This document shows, piece after piece, positions 4,956-8,794 of a DNA stretch of 8,794 nt (the first letter of the stretch is position 1; the number at the start of each line of letters is the position of its first letter). The position numbers and the translations under genes are program-made. Under the pieces are notes generated by a model, which saw only the letters and a list, made by a program, of their open reading frames with translations, ran no database searches and was not told the origin of the DNA. The stretch spans positions 1 to 8,794 of the forward strand of contig CAKQXY010000080.1 of assembly GCA_934292725.1 (NCBI GenBank). The letters run 5' to 3'. The stretch is from an uncultured Lachnospiraceae bacterium (GTDB taxonomy: Bacteria; Bacillota; Clostridia; Lachnospirales; Lachnospiraceae).

Positions 4956-7859
4956 ATGGATATAACGAAAATACCGCAGTATGAGCTGCTTGAACATCAC
5001 TATGTCAGGGAGCTTGAAAGTGAGGGATATCTGATGCGCCACAAAAAGACAGGCGCACGTGTCTTTGTACTCGAAAATGATGACAACAATAAAGTATTTA
5101 ACATTGCATTTAGAACTGTTCCGACAGACAGCACAGGTGTGGCTCATATTATTGAGCACACTGTGCTTTGCGGATCTGACCGCTACCCGGTAAAGGATCC
5201 ATTTGTTGAATTGGCAAAGGGATCTTTAAATACATTTTTAAATGCAATGACATATTCGGATAAGACAATGTATCCTCTTGCAAGCACAAATGACAAGGAT
5301 TTCTTTAATTTGATGTCTGTCTATATGGACGGTGTCTTTCATCCAAATATCACAAAAGAGAGAAAGATTTTCGAGCAGGAGGGCTGGCACTATGAGATGG
5401 ACAGTCCGGATGGTGAGCTGACATACAACGGTGTTGTGTATAATGAGATGAAGGGCGCTTTTTCAAGTGCAGACGAGATTCTCGGCCGTCAGGTGAAGGC
5501 AGCACTTTATCCTGACACGACATATGCATATGAGTCAGGCGGAGATCCAGAATTTATCACAGATCTGACATATGAATCATATCTGGAGTTTTATCATACT
5601 TATTATCATCCATCAAACAGCTATATTTATCTGTATGGTGATCTTGATATGGAAAAGGCACTCAATTGGATGGATCATGAGTACTTAAGTCATTACGAGA
5701 AAAAAGAGATTGACTCAGCAGTTACACTTCAAAAGCCATTCGACAAGATGAAAGAGATTTCACTTTGCTATGCAGCTTCTGAGGATGATGATGAGGGTAC
5801 TTACTTTACATGGTCAAAGGTTGTGTCAAATGCACTTGATCTTGAAAAGTATCTTGCATTTCAGGTTTTAGAGTATGTTCTTCTTGATGCACCTGGTGCA
5901 CCTCTTAAGCAGGCGCTCCTTGATGCCGGAATCGGTGTAGACATTTATGGAGGCTTTGAGGATGGTATTTTGCAGCCATCATTTGAGGTTACAACAAAGG
6001 GTGCCAGACAAGAGCAAAGAGAAGTCTTTGTGGAGACAATTGAAGCAACATTAAGAAAGCTTGCAGAGGAAGGCTTACAGAAGCGTTCACTTCTTGCCGG
6101 TTTAAACAGCTTACAGTTTCGCTTAAAGGAAGGCGATTTTGGCCGTTGGCCGAAAGGTCTTATGTATGGACTTGATCTTTTTGACAGCTGGCTTTACGAT
6201 GACAATGCTGCATTTTTGCTTTTAGAGACGCAGGATGCGATGGATGAACTCTACAAAAAGGCAGAGGGAAGCTATTTTGAGCAGCTGATAAAAGAGTGCC
6301 TGATTGACAACTCATTTGGCGTTGTGGCAATGGCTGAGCCAAAGACTGGTCTTGATGCTGAAAATGAAGAAAAGACAGCAGCGAAGCTTAAAGCTTATAA
6401 AGATTCTCTCTCAAAAGAAGAGATTGAGGAAATTGTGCGCCACACAAAGGAGTTAAAGGAATATCAGGAAACGCCAAGTACAAAAGAAGAGCTTGAGACT
6501 ATTCCTATGCTGACACGCGCAGATATTAAGCGTGATGTGCTGCCGCTTTACAATGAAGAGCGAAGCATGGATGGAGTGAAGGTATTATTTCATGAGATGT
6601 CCACAAAAAAGATCGGCTATTTGGAGCTTGTATTTGATGCTGATTTTGCAGATCTTTCAGAGCTTCCATATCTGTCTTTATTAAAGCAGATTTTAGGTGT
6701 TGTGGCAGCAGGAGAATACAGCTATACAGAACTTATGGATGAGGTCAATATTCATACAGGCGGCATTGATCCGGGCTTTGTTGTGATTCAGCCAGAGACA
6801 GGAAGACCAACTGTGCGTTTCTCCTTCCGTATAAAGGCATTTTATCATGAGCTTGAAACAGCAGTTAGTCTTACAGCTAAGATGATGTATCAGTCTGATC
6901 TTGCAAATGAGAAGCGTCTGTTAGAGATAATCGGTGAGACTCGTTCACAGCTGTATGAGCGCTTAAAGAGTGCCGGACATAATACGTCAATCAAGAGAGC
7001 ATCCTCCTATCACAGTGAGTCAGGCTATTTAAACGAGATTATGACAGGTATTTCGTTCTATGAATTTTTAAATGATCTGTATGATCACTTCAAAGAGCGA
7101 AAGGGCATGATAATTGAGAAGCTGCGTGCTGTCAGTCATCGGCTGTTTAATAAGAGAGCGCTTCTTGTCAGCTTTACCGCAGATAAGGAAGGCTATGATG
7201 TTTTAGAAAAGGCAATGGACAAGCTTATCAGGCAGATGCCAGATGAGCCTTTTGTAAAGGCAGATTGGAATATGCCGCTTGAAAAGAAAAATGAGGGCAT
7301 ATGCTGTGCATCACAGATTCAATTTGTGGGAAGAACAGGCAATTATAAGGATGCCGGACTGCCATTTAGAGGCTCACTTCTTGTGCTGCAAAACATCTTA
7401 AATTATGATTATCTGTGGATACGTCTGCGTGTCAAGGGCGGTGCCTATGGCTGTATGTCTGGTTTTGGACGTGATGGTGACTGCTATATGGTATCATATC
7501 TTGATCCTAAGCTTGCCGAAACAAATGAAGTATATGAGCAGCTTCCGGAATATCTTGAGCAGTTCAATCAGGATGAGAGAAGTATGGATCGATATGTTAT
7601 TGGAGCAATCAGTGAGATGGACATTCCGAAAAATCCTGCAGCACTTGGTGTGCGTGGTCTGACTGCGTATTTAAGTGGAATCACAAGAGAGCAGCTTCAA
7701 AAAGAGCGAGATAAAGTGATTGATACAGATGCCAAGGAAATTCGCGCACTTGTGCCGTATGCGAAGGCGGTGCTTTCTAATAATTGCCTCTGCGTAGTTG
7801 GAAATGAAAACAAGATAAAAGAAAACAGCGCACTTTTTACAACGGTACGATCCCTGTAG
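4956..7859 (+). CDS. M16C insulinase-family zinc metallopeptidase (presequence-protease-like)
   Basis: A 967-residue protein with the full architecture of M16C peptidases. The inverted zinc motif HIIEH is at 64-68 (His64, Glu67, His68), with the distal zinc ligand Glu164 in VVYNEMKGAFS. A degenerate second M16 domain spans about 240-430, an M16C-associated linker region about 455-710 (with a charged helical hinge near 470-510), and the C-terminal half carries the substrate-contact motif RVKGGAYG (Arg825, Tyr831). There is no signal peptide or membrane segment, so a cytoplasmic oligopeptide-degrading enzyme is expected; mitochondrial PreP and Plasmodium falcilysin are family relatives. The ATG at 4956 lies 15 nt after the trhP stop with GGAAGGG at 4942-4948. 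The gene is intact and of normal length. Its substrate is unknown, and its place between tRNA-modification genes and era gives no direct hint. Confidence 0.93.
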   Translation: MDITKIPQYELLEHHYVRELESEGYLMRHKKTGARVFVLENDDNNKVFNIAFRTVPTDSTGVAHIIEHTVLCGSDRYPVKDPFVELAKGSLNTFLNAMTYSDKTMYPLASTNDKDFFNLMSVYMDGVFHPNITKERKIFEQEGWHYEMDSPDGELTYNGVVYNEMKGAFSSADEILGRQVKAALYPDTTYAYESGGDPEFITDLTYESYLEFYHTYYHPSNSYIYLYGDLDMEKALNWMDHEYLSHYEKKEIDSAVTLQKPFDKMKEISLCYAASEDDDEGTYFTWSKVVSNALDLEKYLAFQVLEYVLLDAPGAPLKQALLDAGIGVDIYGGFEDGILQPSFEVTTKGARQEQREVFVETIEATLRKLAEEGLQKRSLLAGLNSLQFRLKEGDFGRWPKGLMYGLDLFDSWLYDDNAAFLLLETQDAMDELYKKAEGSYFEQLIKECLIDNSFGVVAMAEPKTGLDAENEEKTAAKLKAYKDSLSKEEIEEIVRHTKELKEYQETPSTKEELETIPMLTRADIKRDVLPLYNEERSMDGVKVLFHEMSTKKIGYLELVFDADFADLSELPYLSLLKQILGVVAAGEYSYTELMDEVNIHTGGIDPGFVVIQPETGRPTVRFSFRIKAFYHELETAVSLTAKMMYQSDLANEKRLLEIIGETRSQLYERLKSAGHNTSIKRASSYHSESGYLNEIMTGISFYEFLNDLYDHFKERKGMIIEKLRAVSHRLFNKRALLVSFTADKEGYDVLEKAMDKLIRQMPDEPFVKADWNMPLEKKNEGICCASQIQFVGRTGNYKDAGLPFRGSLLVLQNILNYDYLWIRLRVKGGAYGCMSGFGRDGDCYMVSYLDPKLAETNEVYEQLPEYLEQFNQDERSMDRYVIGAISEMDIPKNPAALGVRGLTAYLSGITREQLQKERDKVIDTDAKEIRALVPYAKAVLSNNCLCVVGNENKIKENSALFTTVRSL

Positions 7860-7887
7860 TTTGCTACACTGGAAAGGAAAATAAAAT

Positions 7888-8793
7888 ATGGAAAAACAGA
7901 AAAAATCAGGCTTTATTGCACTGGTCGGACGTCCAAACGTGGGAAAATCCACATTGATGAATCATCTTATTGGACAAAAGATTGCGATCACATCAAGAAA
8001 GCCTCAGACAACGAGAAATCAGATCCGCACCGTCTATACAGATGAGCGTGGTCAGGCCGTTTTTCTGGATACGCCGGGCATCCATAAGGCACAGAATCGT
8101 CTTGGCACATATATGGTAGAGGTTGCGCAGAAAACATTTTCACAGGCTGACATTGTTATGTGGCTTGTTGAGCCGACCACCTTTATCGGAAGAGGCGAGC
8201 AGGAAATTGCAAAGAAGCTTCGTCAGCTCAAGTGTCCTGTCTTTTTGATCGTCAACAAGACTGATACAGTAAAGAAGGAGGCAGTGGCAGAGTGCATCAA
8301 GGCATACCGTCAAATTGCAGACTTTAATGAGGTGGTAGCTGTTTCGGCACTTAGAAGTGTCAATACGGATACACTGCTTGATACTGTATTTCGTTATCTG
8401 CCGTATGGTCCAATGTATTATGATGAGGATACTGTCACTGATCAGCCAATGCGCCAGATTGCAGCAGAGATGATCAGAGAGAAGGCACTTAGACGTCTTC
8501 AGGAAGAGATTCCGCACGGCATTGCAGTTACAATCGAGCAGATGAAGGAGCGCCCGGATGGTTCTGTGATGGATATAGAAGCATCCATTATATGTGAGCG
8601 TGAGTCCCATAAGGGAATCATTATCGGCAAGGGCGGCTCGATGCTAAAAGCAATCGGAAGTGATGCACGCCGTGACATCGAAGATATGCTTGAGATGAAG
8701 GTTAATTTAAAGCTGTTTGTCAAGGTGCGTAAGGACTGGCGTGACAGCGACCTCTATATGAAAAACTTCGGATATCACGAGGACGAGAAGTAA
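7888..8793 (+). CDS. era: GTPase Era, 30S ribosomal subunit assembly factor
   Basis: A 301-residue protein of normal Era length. The GTPase domain has G1 GRPNVGKS (14-21), G2 around QTTRN (40-44), G3 DTPG (61-64), G4 NKTD (123-126) and G5 SAL (153-155). A C-terminal KH domain (about 200-285) carries the RNA-binding loop IIIGKGG (244-250). Era binds the 3' end of 16S rRNA and acts late in 30S assembly, coupling it to growth and the cell cycle. The ATG at 7888 follows GGAAAGGA at 7871-7878, with a 28-nt gap after the M16C gene holding only a 5-bp hairpin at 7855-7868 that is too weak and T-poor to terminate. The stop TAA (8791-8793) leaves a single base of window, so the next gene (commonly recO in this group) is not visible. 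Confidence 0.97.
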   Translation: MEKQKKSGFIALVGRPNVGKSTLMNHLIGQKIAITSRKPQTTRNQIRTVYTDERGQAVFLDTPGIHKAQNRLGTYMVEVAQKTFSQADIVMWLVEPTTFIGRGEQEIAKKLRQLKCPVFLIVNKTDTVKKEAVAECIKAYRQIADFNEVVAVSALRSVNTDTLLDTVFRYLPYGPMYYDEDTVTDQPMRQIAAEMIREKALRRLQEEIPHGIAVTIEQMKERPDGSVMDIEASIICERESHKGIIIGKGGSMLKAIGSDARRDIEDMLEMKVNLKLFVKVRKDWRDSDLYMKNFGYHEDEK

Positions 8794-8794
8794 G

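Noticed and set aside
4443..5159. 238-residue open frame on the minus strand
   Set aside because: It runs antisense across the end of trhP and the start of the M16C gene, both with strong family motifs. Its translation is Cys/Leu/Ile-rich without any recognisable domain, typical of antisense shadow.
5887..5910. GGTGCACC palindrome and nearby GCACCT repeats in the M16C gene
   Set aside because: Explained by codons for Ala-Pro-Gly-Ala-Pro in a conserved segment; no sign of a mobile element end or target duplication.
7855..7868. Hairpin TGTAG-TTTG-CTACA as a terminator after the M16C gene
   Set aside because: Only five base pairs, A/T-rich, and not followed by a T-tract; era follows at once with its own Shine-Dalgarno.
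8140..8610. 156-residue open frame on the minus strand
   Set aside because: Entirely antisense to the G4, G5 and KH-domain region of era, with no ribosome-binding site or recognisable family.

Overview
The window reads as a chromosomal housekeeping operon from a low-to-moderate-GC Firmicute, most likely a Clostridia member such as Lachnospiraceae. This rests on the protein families and their order, the strong purine-rich ribosome-binding sites, the use of GTG and TTG starts, and protein sequences close to the Gram-positive versions of IreB, RuvX, RNase J, TrmR and Era. I cannot name the species. All seven genes are on the + strand.

Layout: positions 1-153 hold a long imperfect hairpin, a short stretch that may be the tail of an upstream gene, and a plausible sigma-A promoter. 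Then come ireB (154-435, regulatory phosphoprotein), ruvX/yqgF (432-935, RNase H-fold nuclease, 4-bp overlap with ireB) and a small very acidic DUF1292/YrzB protein (962-1225). A 140-nt gap with several small stem-loops follows, ending in a textbook Shine-Dalgarno and a TTG start for RNase J (1366-3030). After it, nearly abutting, are a TrmR-type O-methyltransferase (3035-3691), a U32-family TrhP-type tRNA hydroxylation protein (3693-4940), a 967-residue M16C metallopeptidase (4956-7859) and the GTPase Era (7888-8793). The window stops one base after the era stop codon.

How the genes fit together: ireB-ruvX-DUF1292 followed by trmR-trhP is the same order as the Bacillus subtilis yrzL-yrrK-yrzB-(yrrL)-yrrM-yrrN/O region. 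Here RNase J sits where B. subtilis has the MltG-like yrrL. TrhP and TrmR act in sequence to make 5-hydroxyuridine and then 5-methoxyuridine at position 34 of tRNA. RuvX/YqgF (16S rRNA end processing in E. coli), RNase J (RNA decay and 5' processing) and Era (30S assembly at the 16S 3' end) give the cluster a general RNA-maturation and translation theme. The M16C protease is the outlier.

I found no mobile element, CRISPR array, phage gene, tRNA, rRNA or broken gene, and no clear rho-independent terminator. I see no undescribed multi-gene system. The points worth a second look are RNA-level structures (hairpins at 1-55 and 3068-3092, and the rnj leader) and the gene neighbourhood.
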